DNA from: Bacteroidota bacterium
GTDB taxonomy: Bacteria > Bacteroidota > Bacteroidia > Cytophagales > Cyclobacteriaceae
Reading direction: 5' to 3'
NCBI GenBank assembly: GCA_003242315.1
Contig: QGUY01000020.1
Location: 1-23,828 of the forward strand
DNA: 23,828 nucleotides
Shown here: one piece after another, positions 15,592-22,376 of the stretch
How positions within the stretch are numbered: the first letter of the stretch is position 1
Layout of the letters: the number at the start of each line of letters is the position of its first letter
The notes under the pieces: model-generated
What the model saw: the letters and a program-made list of their open reading frames with translations, nothing else
What the model was told of the DNA's origin: nothing
Databases searched by the model: none
Made by a program: the position numbers and the translations under genes

Positions 15592-15828
15592 ACACGCCAA
15601 AAATTCCCACGCTGGACCATTGTGGGCCTACATTTTTCCGTATCGGGAAATTTTTCCGGAGTTGACGAAGAATCCAGTTTCGGGCGAAAGAATTTTTTGC
15701 GCCTTCCGGCGTATTATCCGTTGCCATATGTCCGATCCGGGCAGAGGCCGCTTGTTGGGCATCACAATTGTATTATTTTGGGTATTCCGGACTTGGGCGG
15801 ACTGTGTGTATGCAAGGGGATTAACCCA
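15592..15828. other. Gene-free 237-bp stretch upstream of the L,D-transpeptidase
   Basis: No credible coding sequence: a GTG-started extension of the downstream frame exists but reads as low-quality protein. The stretch contains two TTTTTCCG copies 18 bp apart (15633-15640 and 15651-15658) with GGGAAA between them, a small TTTCG-GG-CGAAA palindrome near 15680, and a candidate promoter at 15752-15780. No terminator with a U-tract is visible after the phosphorylase gene. Confidence 0.5.
15752..15780 (+). promoter_or_regulatory. Candidate promoter for the L,D-transpeptidase gene
   Basis: TTG at 15752-15754, 18 nt, then TTATTTTG at 15773-15780, a one-base variant of TAnnTTTG. The start codon at 15829 would follow a leader of about 40 nt. 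An AAGGGG just before the ATG (15814-15819) could serve as a ribosome-binding site. Confidence 0.35.
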
Positions 15829-17331
15829 ATGATGATGCCCATGATCTCAATTTCCCGGAAATGGCTGGCTTTAATCATAGCGTTGTCGTCAACGGGCTGC
15901 TCAGACTCGATGCAGCACCTGGCGAAAACTTCCCCGTCATCACCTCTGGAGCGTGCGCTTGTTGAACTGCTCCGCGATTCGACCGTAGTCGGGCCCGAGT
16001 CGCTGCATTCGTGGTGTCAGGTAGACGACTTTTACTCTCTCAGGAATCACCGATTATTGTGGTACAAGGATAGCAAGGTCAGCATCCTCGCCGATTCCAT
16101 GATTGCTATCCTCGCGAGCATCGAATATTCGGGGCTAAACCCTGAAGATTACCACTACGACGCGATCAGCATGCTGGCTTTTCGTCTGCATAACAGCAAG
16201 GCTGATGTTTATTCTATCGCTCATCTTGATCTCCTGCTCACTGACGCGTTGTTTTCAGTCGCCAGCCACCTTCGATACGGTAGGGTTGAACCCGATAGCG
16301 TCGGCTGGCGCAAGCGGGTTGTTGAATCCGATTCGGTGATACTAAACACCATTACGCAAGGGATAAGCCGCAATCGTCTCTCCAGCGCCCTTGCCAGTCT
16401 TGAACCGTCATCCCGGACATACAAAACGCTTAAGCGTGCCTTAAGAGAGAGACTGGATTCACTAAAATCCCAGGGCTTATCGATCTATCGTGAAGCGCTC
16501 GAACGCGAAGTGGTCGACCTTAGTCTCAGTCTTGAACAGTGGCGTTGGGAGAGTAACGCACCATCGGGGCGCTACCTTTTGGTGAATATTCCCGCGTACA
16601 GACTTACATTGATGAACAACGACTCTGTTGAATTCGAGTCGCGGGTCATCGTAGGCGCACCTTATTTTCAAACGCCGGTACTCGACGGAACGATCACCAA
16701 CTTCATAACCTACCCGGCCTGGAATGTGCCGCGCCGTATCGCCACGCGTGAGTTGCTGCCGCAGATACGGTCCGATTCGTCATACCTTGCCGAACACCGA
16801 TACCGCGTTTTCGATGTCTACGGCAACGAGGTACATCCCGATTCTATCAACTGGTGGGACCTTGGCGAGAATTACTTTCCCTATCTCGTACAACAGGTTC
16901 CCGGTCCGTACAATGCTTTGGGACTGGTTAAGTTCAACTTTACAAACCCTTACAACATATACCTGCACGACACCAATGCACGTGGTCTTTTTGTAGCAAA
17001 GTACCGTGCATTAAGTCATGGTTGCATCCGAGTCGAGCGTGCCCTGGATTTGGCACGACATCTTGTGTCGGTAGAGAATCCCTGGTGTTCGGTGCGCGAC
17101 TTCGACAGATTCATGCGGGAGGAGTTGAGCCAACAGGTTAGTGTGGTGCCGGTACCATTGCGTATTCGATATATCACATGCGAAGCTCTGACTGACGGCT
17201 CGGTCGTGTGTCATCGCGATGTCTATGGCCTCAACGCCCGGCTTGCGGAAGCAATCAACTGCCGCAATGCGCCGCCAGCCTTAGCCGTAGATCGAATTGA
17301 GTATCCCGGCGAGACGGATGCCTGCCTGTAA
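15829..17331 (+). CDS. L,D-transpeptidase (YkuD domain, YcbB-like), probable lipoprotein
   Basis: Forms or remodels 3-3 peptide cross-links in peptidoglycan, or attaches proteins to it, in the periplasm. 500 residues from the first of three ATGs (15829; 15832 equally possible). The N-terminus MISISRKWLALIIALSSTGC looks like a lipoprotein signal with C24 as the acylated residue. Residues ~60-230 match the scaffold domain of YcbB-type enzymes (SIEYSGLNPEDYHYDAISML, HLRYGRVEPDSVGWRKRV). The YkuD domain covers ~250-430: NIPAYRLTLMN, then FNFTNPYNIYLHDTNARGLF and SHGCIRVERALDLA with catalytic C399 and its His. The peptidoglycan-binding domain of E. coli YcbB is not evident. The last 51 bp overlap the convergent S1/P1 nuclease gene. 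Confidence 0.9.
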   Translation: MMMPMISISRKWLALIIALSSTGCSDSMQHLAKTSPSSPLERALVELLRDSTVVGPESLHSWCQVDDFYSLRNHRLLWYKDSKVSILADSMIAILASIEYSGLNPEDYHYDAISMLAFRLHNSKADVYSIAHLDLLLTDALFSVASHLRYGRVEPDSVGWRKRVVESDSVILNTITQGISRNRLSSALASLEPSSRTYKTLKRALRERLDSLKSQGLSIYREALEREVVDLSLSLEQWRWESNAPSGRYLLVNIPAYRLTLMNNDSVEFESRVIVGAPYFQTPVLDGTITNFITYPAWNVPRRIATRELLPQIRSDSSYLAEHRYRVFDVYGNEVHPDSINWWDLGENYFPYLVQQVPGPYNALGLVKFNFTNPYNIYLHDTNARGLFVAKYRALSHGCIRVERALDLARHLVSVENPWCSVRDFDRFMREELSQQVSVVPVPLRIRYITCEALTDGSVVCHRDVYGLNARLAEAINCRNAPPALAVDRIEYPGETDACL

Positions 17332-18045
17332 GAGTCGCTGCCTGACCATGGGCATATGCTCATACGCATACCGGTAGCTCAGCTGCCCGTCTCCAATCTT
17401 GTAGACCTCGTCTCGGTATGCCTTGCTCTCTTCGGCCCATACGAGAATACCCGACTGTTGCCATTCTTTGATTTGTTGTTGTGTCGGACGTTTAAGGGAA
17501 GCGGCAAATTCAGTATAGCTCAATCTGGTTTCATCAATCATGCTGGCATCCCAAACGGTGTGCAGGTTGGTGGATTTTCTAAACCAGGATACGCGAACGT
17601 CATTGCCTCCGCGATCATTGCCATTGCCGACGTGCAGAGGCATATGAAGGTCCCCAACCAGGTGAATCAGGATAAAGACGCGCTCGCGTTCTTCGGAAGG
17701 CGTGAGTGATCCGCCACGCAGTTCATCAATTACGCGGTTGAGTGTCGAGATGATGTCGCCTGACGGATTCTTCTCCGTCTCGGCATAACTCATGCCGTCG
17801 GGTATGGTTACCCAATGCCAGTCGGCCATATGAAAGTAAGCTGAATCCGATCTTACTTCATCCATCCAGGTTGCGGCCATTGCAATCGATTGGCCGTCGA
17901 GTACCTGGGCGAGGCGTGCACGGGCCTTACGGGTGAGGTATTGTTCAGCGACCGCACCTACCACGCGATGGCCGGTAGGCCCCCACGAAAGCGCAGGTCC
18001 GGCAGCCGAAAGAAGAAATATGACGGCGGCAATAACTGTCTTCAT
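17281..18045 (-). CDS. S1/P1-type zinc nuclease (secreted)
   Basis: 254 residues with a signal peptide (MKTVIAAVIFLLSAAGPALS) ending so that Trp21 becomes the mature N-terminus. In S1/P1 nucleases the N-terminal Trp is itself a zinc ligand, so this fits well. Other ligand motifs follow in family order: GPTGHRVVG, AATWMDEVRSD, MADWHWV, LIHLVGDLHMPLHVGNGNDR and NLHTVWDASMI. These trinuclear-zinc enzymes degrade single-stranded DNA/RNA and can remove 3' phosphates; an exported copy would feed nucleotide scavenging, and a nucleoside phosphorylase gene lies 1.7 kb away. The length is normal for bacterial members. Its 3' end overlaps the L,D-transpeptidase gene by 51 bp in antisense orientation. 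Confidence 0.93.
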   Translation of the reverse strand: MKTVIAAVIFLLSAAGPALSWGPTGHRVVGAVAEQYLTRKARARLAQVLDGQSIAMAATWMDEVRSDSAYFHMADWHWVTIPDGMSYAETEKNPSGDIISTLNRVIDELRGGSLTPSEERERVFILIHLVGDLHMPLHVGNGNDRGGNDVRVSWFRKSTNLHTVWDASMIDETRLSYTEFAASLKRPTQQQIKEWQQSGILVWAEESKAYRDEVYKIGDGQLSYRYAYEHMPMVRQRLLQAGIRLAGILNSIYG

Positions 18046-18111
18046 GTTGGTTGGATTTGCGGATACAACCTAATGAATTCTGCCCATACTTAAATCTGCA
18101 GACTTTTACTT

Positions 18112-18119
18112 TACCTTTG
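18112..18119 (+). promoter_or_regulatory. -7 box (TACCTTTG) for the DUF155 gene
   Basis: TACCTTTG matches TAnnTTTG exactly and ends 19 nt before the ATG at 18139, giving a predicted leader of about 12 nt. No clear TTG -33 element is present. It lies in the 93-bp divergent region shared with the nuclease gene. Confidence 0.45.
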
Positions 18120-18138
18120 TGGAGCGCAACCGCAAGCT

Positions 18139-18924
18139 ATGGGAAAGGAAATTACGCTGACTGCGTTTCATGTGGCCAAGCAACTCGACCTCAAAGGGAT
18201 ACGAACCGTTTTGGACAAGCCTGCGGCGGAAGCGTCCTCAGAACTGTTCTACTCGTTTCCCGGTAACAAATATCAGTACTACTTCAATTACGGTATCATT
18301 GTTTTTTGCGGGTATACGGACGAGGAGATGGAAACAGCCACGACGGCTGTTAGTCCTTTCTTTCGGTATGCCGTTTCCCATGTCACCCGGGATGAGTTTG
18401 GCGTCCTTTATGAAGAAGGCGTGGGCATGCGCTTTGAGTTCCACCGCGTCATCCTGGGCACCCTGACTGATGAAGTGTTTCGCATCGTAATGTTCAACCT
18501 GGCGCAGTCGGTGGCCCTGGACTACTATGCGAACACGGCGGAAAACCTCCTGATGGAAATCAAGGGGTTCACGAACCAGATGGAGCGCAGAGGGACGTTA
18601 AGCATCCGAAGGAAGAATATGATGCGATTCCTCGGACGGGCGCTCAACACCCAGAATGACATTGTTGAAAACATATATATTTTCGACGTTCCCGACCTGG
18701 TGTGGGAAAATGAATACCTTGACAAGCTTCATCAGGGGCTCATTCAACACTTCGACCTCAGGACTCGCTTCCGGGGCGTAGAGTACATGATGCGGATGAT
18801 CGATGCTAACCTCGAGGTCTTTTCTGAAATCCTAAACCAAAGAGAGAGCAGTCTCCTTGAAATCATTATTATCCTCCTGATCCTGGTTGAAGTAATCGAC
18901 TTTTTTATCAACAAATTCCTTTGA
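18139..18924 (+). CDS. DUF155 / RMD1-YagE family protein
   Basis: 261 residues. The family is named for yeast RMD1-type mitochondrial proteins and bacterial YagE; the molecular role in bacteria is not established. The central motifs typical of the family are visible: YYFNYGIIVFCGYTDEE (residues ~53-69), LAQSVALDYYANTAENLL (~124-141), and the domain end FWENEYL-like VPDLVWENEYLDKLHQGLIQ followed by RMIDANLEVFSEILN. A single C-terminal membrane helix (LLEIIIILLILVEVIDFFI, ~239-257) anchors the protein, with nearly all of it in the cytoplasm. The gene is monocistronic between the divergent nuclease gene and the convergent hemA-sigma unit. No terminator is visible in the 47-bp gap after it. Confidence 0.88.
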   Translation: MGKEITLTAFHVAKQLDLKGIRTVLDKPAAEASSELFYSFPGNKYQYYFNYGIIVFCGYTDEEMETATTAVSPFFRYAVSHVTRDEFGVLYEEGVGMRFEFHRVILGTLTDEVFRIVMFNLAQSVALDYYANTAENLLMEIKGFTNQMERRGTLSIRRKNMMRFLGRALNTQNDIVENIYIFDVPDLVWENEYLDKLHQGLIQHFDLRTRFRGVEYMMRMIDANLEVFSEILNQRESSLLEIIIILLILVEVIDFFINKFL

Positions 18925-18971
18925 CTCTTTATGCAAGGACCTCGTGCTTCAATTTGATATCGACAGAATTT

Positions 18972-19595
18972 TTACATAGTAGTGTCGCCTTCTTCAAGCT
19001 CGCGAAGCAAGGCACGCAGCTTCTGCAAATGCGTACCATATAGTTTCCCCAGGTACCACTTGCCAATCCAGAAGGCGAGCGCGACAGAAAACGTTACGAG
19101 GAAGAGCAGGTAGAGTATCGTCCGCCATTCCTGCAATGAGTCGAGAAACTGTTCAAGTCCCAATTCGGCAATGGCAAGGATGAGCGTCAGCATCAGGAAA
19201 GAGGGGAAGAGAATGGTGTAGCTCCGGTAATAAAACCGCAGGAAAGCCTCAAGATCATTGATCAACCGTTCCAGGTTGGCTCGCACGTTGCCCTGACTGC
19301 CCTCGAACCGCTTAAGAAGTCTGATCTTCTTAACGTAGTAGATAATGTAGAGGATAAACGACAGCAACACGAGAACGAACGCTACCCGGAAGGAAGAGGT
19401 GGGGATGTAGAATACATAGTACAGCAGGACGATTCCGCCGGTGATGGTGAAGACGAGTTCAAACCAGACATTCCTCTTCAGCCGGGCAATGATCGATTTG
19501 CTTCGCCCTTTAAGCATGTCGCTGATCTCTTCCTCACGCCTGGGCTTGTAGAGGTCGCTGTTTTGCCAGATATTTTTTAGGTCCTCAAGTTCCAT
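18972..19595 (-). CDS. Four-helix membrane protein paired with ECF sigma factor (anti-sigma candidate)
   Basis: 207 residues. A soluble N-terminal ~45 residues (MELEDLKNIWQNSDLYKPRR and following) precedes four hydrophobic segments at roughly 45-65, 70-88, 123-145 and 158-178, and a charged C-terminal helix (HLQKLRALLRELEEGD). Its start is 3 bp after the sigma factor stop, so they are cotranscribed. Small membrane proteins starting with an LKxxWQ-type helix often follow ECF sigma genes in Bacteroidota and are presumed to bind the sigma factor at the membrane. No classical zinc anti-sigma (HxxxCxxC) motif is present, so the anti-sigma role is inferred from context only. Confidence 0.7.
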   Translation of the reverse strand: MELEDLKNIWQNSDLYKPRREEEISDMLKGRSKSIIARLKRNVWFELVFTITGGIVLLYYVFYIPTSSFRVAFVLVLLSFILYIIYYVKKIRLLKRFEGSQGNVRANLERLINDLEAFLRFYYRSYTILFPSFLMLTLILAIAELGLEQFLDSLQEWRTILYLLFLVTFSVALAFWIGKWYLGKLYGTHLQKLRALLRELEEGDTTM

Positions 19596-19598
19596 AGA

Positions 19599-20087
19599 TC
19601 AGGCTTTCATTAGTTTGCGCAGGCGTTCCCGTATCCGGTTCATCCTTACGCGTACGTTGTTTTGTGTAATGCCCATGGTTTCGGCTATTTCTTCATAGGG
19701 TACTTCTTCGAGCGCCATCAGAATCATTGCGCGGTCGATTTCAGAGAGTTGACGGATGGCCCATTGGAGACGCTGAAGGTTTTCCTCATGGTCTGTGTCG
19801 TGTACCTCTGAAATATTCAGATGGCCGTCGTGAATGTCTTCGGTAGGAGGTTTACGATTTTTCTTGCGCAGTCCTGAGATGGCGGTGTTGAGAGCGATCC
19901 GGTACATCCAGGTAGTAATCTTGGATTCGCCGCGAAACGTGGGAAATGCTTTCCAGAGTTGAAGTACAATTTCCTGGAAAAGATCGTTCCGTGCCTCCGG
20001 ATCGGCTTCGTACATCAGGGCCACTTTATGAATGAGACCCTGGTGCTGGTTAACGAGCTGGACGAATTTTTTCTCTTCCGGCGTCAA
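19599..20087 (-). CDS. ECF-type RNA polymerase sigma factor
   Basis: 162 residues. Region 2 is visible as NDLFQEIVLQLWKAFPTFRG followed by KITTWMYRIALNTAISGLRKK (core binding and -10 recognition), and region 4 as LSEIDRAMILMALEEVPYEE followed by IAETMGITQNNVRVRMNRIR, a helix-turn-helix that reads the -35-like element. The only usable start is a TTG at 20085-20087, 14 bp after the hemA stop; no ATG or GTG gives a full region 2, and the reading frame stays open upstream inside hemA. A weak start would keep the sigma level low relative to HemA. The membrane protein downstream is its probable partner. The regulon is unknown; linkage to hemA suggests stress or respiratory signalling, but this is only inference. 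Confidence 0.92.
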   Translation of the reverse strand: MTPEEKKFVQLVNQHQGLIHKVALMYEADPEARNDLFQEIVLQLWKAFPTFRGESKITTWMYRIALNTAISGLRKKNRKPPTEDIHDGHLNISEVHDTDHEENLQRLQWAIRQLSEIDRAMILMALEEVPYEEIAETMGITQNNVRVRMNRIRERLRKLMKA

Positions 20088-20101
20088 TGAAAGGGTCAGC
20101 G

Positions 20102-21370
20102 TTAGGGTTTTTTCTCCCTCACCCTTTCCAGATTGAACAGATCGTGAAGCAATTCAGAAATGGACTCAGAATCTCCGCGCCTGCAGGCTGCCTTGAGATG
20201 AAGCACGGGATACTTCAGTATCTTCTGCATGAACGACCGGCTCATTTCGTCAAGACGCGCCGCTTCTGCGGGAGTTGCATTCTTCAGGTAACGCGCCAGT
20301 TCTTCCCGACGGATCTGTTCAAGCGTATTCTTAAGCTTTTGAATGGTGGGGCTAACAATCATTTCACGGGCCCAATCCTCAAATTCCTCCAACGCCTCCT
20401 GGATAATCTCCTGCACTCTCGGAATGGCTGCCCTACGCCGGTTAACGGCCTCCTGTGTCTTCTCCGTTATCTCGTCCAGGTTGTAGAGAACTACACCGGG
20501 GATGTTTTCAAGCGCGGGATCGACACTCCGCGGAACTGAAAGATCGATAAAGAACTTGTGGGACAACAGTGAACCTCCCAGCAGGTCGGCCGTGATAAGA
20601 GGACTGGTTCCCGATACGGAACTCACTACGATATCCGCCTGGCGCACCTCCTCAGCCAGCTTGTCGAGACCACCATACCTGAATCCGCCCTGCTCAGCGA
20701 GCTTGCGGGCTTTGTCAGGTGTGCGGTTGAGGACTACCACCTGCTGGGGATCAAAATCCTGATCGATGAGGTTGCGTACAACGTCCTGGCCGATTTCGCC
20801 GACACCCAACACAAGTATCTTTGCGCGACGGTTACCACCAGCCAGCTCCTGTATCATTTCTGTCGTGGCATAGGAAAGCGATGCGGCACCATCGCGGAAG
20901 GTCGTTTCCTGAACCACACGCTTGTTCGTGAAAAAGATGGTGTGCATCAGCCGGTGGAGGAAAGGTCCGGCCATGTTCATGTCGGCGCTCCATTGATAGG
21001 CGCTCTTCACTTGACCACTCACCTGGAGGTCACCAATAATCTGGGCATCCAGACCAATGGCTACTTCGAACAGGTGCCGAATTGCGGCTTCACCCTTCAA
21101 ATCGACAAAATATCCATCCGCTTCCTCGACGGGAATGCCTTTGATCAACTTCAAACCATTGAGGAACTCGGCGCGGTGGTCCTTTTCCGATTGATAATAG
21201 ATCTCCGTCCTGTTGCAGGTCGACACCACCAGCACATCCGACGCTGACGTATACGACTGTGCGAACGTCAGCAGTTTTTTGACACCCTCCTCGTTGAGCG
21301 ACACCTGCTCCCTCACCTCGACCGGTGCCATCTTGTACGTTAGGATGAGGGCTCTGAAATTCTCTTGCAT
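20102..21370 (-). CDS. hemA: Glutamyl-tRNA reductase
   Basis: Reduces glutamyl-tRNA(Glu) with NADPH to glutamate-1-semialdehyde, the committed step of C5-pathway tetrapyrrole (heme, siroheme, B12) synthesis. 422 residues from the ATG at 21368-21370; a TTG at 21385 overlaps the promoter box and is rejected. The catalytic domain has VVSTCNRTEIYY with nucleophile C52, then LFEVAIGLDAQIIGDLQVSG. The NADPH domain has VLGVGEIGQDVVRNL and FFIDLSVPRSVDP. The C-terminal dimerisation helices run from AIPRVQEIIQEALEEFEDW to the end. The usual Gly-Glu-x-Gln-Ile-Leu-Gly-Gln signature reads IIGDLQVSGQ here, a variation common in this phylum. hemA leads the unit hemA, sigma factor, membrane protein. Confidence 0.96.
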   Translation of the reverse strand: MQENFRALILTYKMAPVEVREQVSLNEEGVKKLLTFAQSYTSASDVLVVSTCNRTEIYYQSEKDHRAEFLNGLKLIKGIPVEEADGYFVDLKGEAAIRHLFEVAIGLDAQIIGDLQVSGQVKSAYQWSADMNMAGPFLHRLMHTIFFTNKRVVQETTFRDGAASLSYATTEMIQELAGGNRRAKILVLGVGEIGQDVVRNLIDQDFDPQQVVVLNRTPDKARKLAEQGGFRYGGLDKLAEEVRQADIVVSSVSGTSPLITADLLGGSLLSHKFFIDLSVPRSVDPALENIPGVVLYNLDEITEKTQEAVNRRRAAIPRVQEIIQEALEEFEDWAREMIVSPTIQKLKNTLEQIRREELARYLKNATPAEAARLDEMSRSFMQKILKYPVLHLKAACRRGDSESISELLHDLFNLERVREKKP

Positions 21371-21382
21371 ACTCTTAACCTG

Positions 21383-21390
21383 CAAAACTA
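21383..21390 (-). promoter_or_regulatory. -7 box (TAGTTTTG) for hemA
   Basis: Read on the minus strand, TAGTTTTG matches TAnnTTTG and lies 12 nt before the hemA ATG (21370), predicting a leader of only about 5-6 nt. No convincing TTG -33 element is seen. Confidence 0.5.
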
Positions 21391-21429
21391 CAGCTCGATT
21401 GAGATTAATGGATGACTAATATCAGGCTA

Positions 21430-21444
21430 ATTCTAATTTAGAAT
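21430..21444. repeat. Small inverted repeat upstream of hemA
   Basis: ATTCTA-ATT-TAGAAT is a perfect 6-bp inverted repeat with a 3-bp centre, about 40 bp upstream of the hemA -7 box. It lies in the gene-free interval 21371-21621, which otherwise shows no recognisable element; no clear promoter for the helix-hairpin-helix gene was found there. It could be an operator or chance. Confidence 0.25.
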
Positions 21445-21621
21445 CGTTTTAAATAACACTCCTGTATTGCCCCACGACGTATACGGAAATGGGCCTCACC
21501 GGAGGATACGCGATATCACTTTTTTTGACCGTTAAGCCACCGCGACAGGCCGATAACGGTTTGCCGGGGTGGCAAGTTTTCAGGATATTATGGACCCAAT
21601 CAACCCAAAACCCTCTCAAGA

Positions 21622-22356
21622 ATGCACTCGATCCGGAAATGGATCCGGTTTCTTTTTGGATTTTCCCGGCGAGAAACCAATGGATTCTTAATCCTTTTGC
21701 CACTTATGGTAGTCGCAGTTTTTTCGCAGCCCGTTGCCCGTCTCCTTTTTCGGCCGGCAGCCCCGGATTTCTCGCGCGAGACGGCTATCCTGGACAGCCT
21801 CGAGCAATTGTTTCAGCCCGCGGGCATATCGGCTTTGCAACACAAGAAACCCACTTCCGGTTCGGCGGCGCCCGCTGACCTTGCGTCGCGGAGCAGCGCC
21901 CCATACCGCGAAAACGCGGAAATCCGCAAAAAGTCAGTAGCGGTTCGTAAAACCCTCCGATTTGACCTGAATACGGCGGATACCTCGCAACTGATTTCGG
22001 TACGCGGGATCGGTTCCACGCTGGCATCGAGAATCGTGCGGTACCGCGAAAGATTGGGCGGCTTTGTAAGTATGGATCAACTGTATGAGGTATTCCGGCT
22101 GGATTCCGCCGCGGTAAACGCGTTGCGCAGGGTCGCCTATATCAGCGATGATTATGCTCCGGTACGCATAAATGTTAATGTGACGGACGAATACCACCTG
22201 TCGCGTCACCCCTATGTGGGCCGAAACCTCGCAAGGCTCATCGTAACGTATCGCTTTCAGCATGGACCGTTCAGTTCCCTGGAGGACCTGCGAAAGATTC
22301 ATCAGGTGAACGACTCTGTGTATCGGCGGATCACTCCCTATCTGGCGATCGATTAG
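21622..22356 (+). CDS. Helix-hairpin-helix protein, ComEA-like, membrane-anchored
   Basis: 244 residues. A basic N-terminus (MHSIRKWIRFLFGFSRRE) precedes one membrane segment (~20-42, GFLILLPLMVVAVFSQPVA). A low-complexity Ala/Ser/Pro-rich spacer follows, then two helix-hairpin-helix units: FDLNTADTSQLISVRGIGST-type (~113-150) and a second around NVTDEYHLSRHPYVGRNLAR and LEDLRKIHQVNDSVYRRI (~185-240). ComEA uses the same fold to hold double-stranded DNA in the periplasm during transformation; Bacteroidota carry many such proteins whose part in DNA uptake is not shown. The domain faces the periplasm if the single helix acts as an N-in anchor. The gene is divergent from hemA and is followed after 20 bp by the helicase gene. 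Confidence 0.85.
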   Translation: MHSIRKWIRFLFGFSRRETNGFLILLPLMVVAVFSQPVARLLFRPAAPDFSRETAILDSLEQLFQPAGISALQHKKPTSGSAAPADLASRSSAPYRENAEIRKKSVAVRKTLRFDLNTADTSQLISVRGIGSTLASRIVRYRERLGGFVSMDQLYEVFRLDSAAVNALRRVAYISDDYAPVRINVNVTDEYHLSRHPYVGRNLARLIVTYRFQHGPFSSLEDLRKIHQVNDSVYRRITPYLAID

Positions 22357-22358
22357 GA

Positions 22359-22366
22359 TATATTTG
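22359..22366 (+). promoter_or_regulatory. -7 box (TATATTTG) for the helicase gene
   Basis: TATATTTG matches TAnnTTTG and ends 10 nt before the proposed GTG start at 22377, so the transcript would have only a few leader nucleotides. This supports both an independent promoter and the choice of GTG as start. Confidence 0.45.
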
Positions 22367-22376
22367 CTTTTCAGCT

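Noticed and set aside
15622..15828. GTG-started N-terminal extension of the L,D-transpeptidase (69 extra residues)
   Set aside because: It would bury a good lipoprotein signal peptide, reads as atypical protein, and an AAGGGG precedes the ATG at 15829.
20087..20539. 150-codon plus-strand frame opposite hemA
   Set aside because: It is fully antisense to conserved hemA sequence and has no supporting features.
21489..21878. 129-codon plus-strand frame overlapping the start of the helix-hairpin-helix gene
   Set aside because: It overlaps the real gene in another frame, has no domain or signal, and the alternative frame encodes clear HhH motifs.
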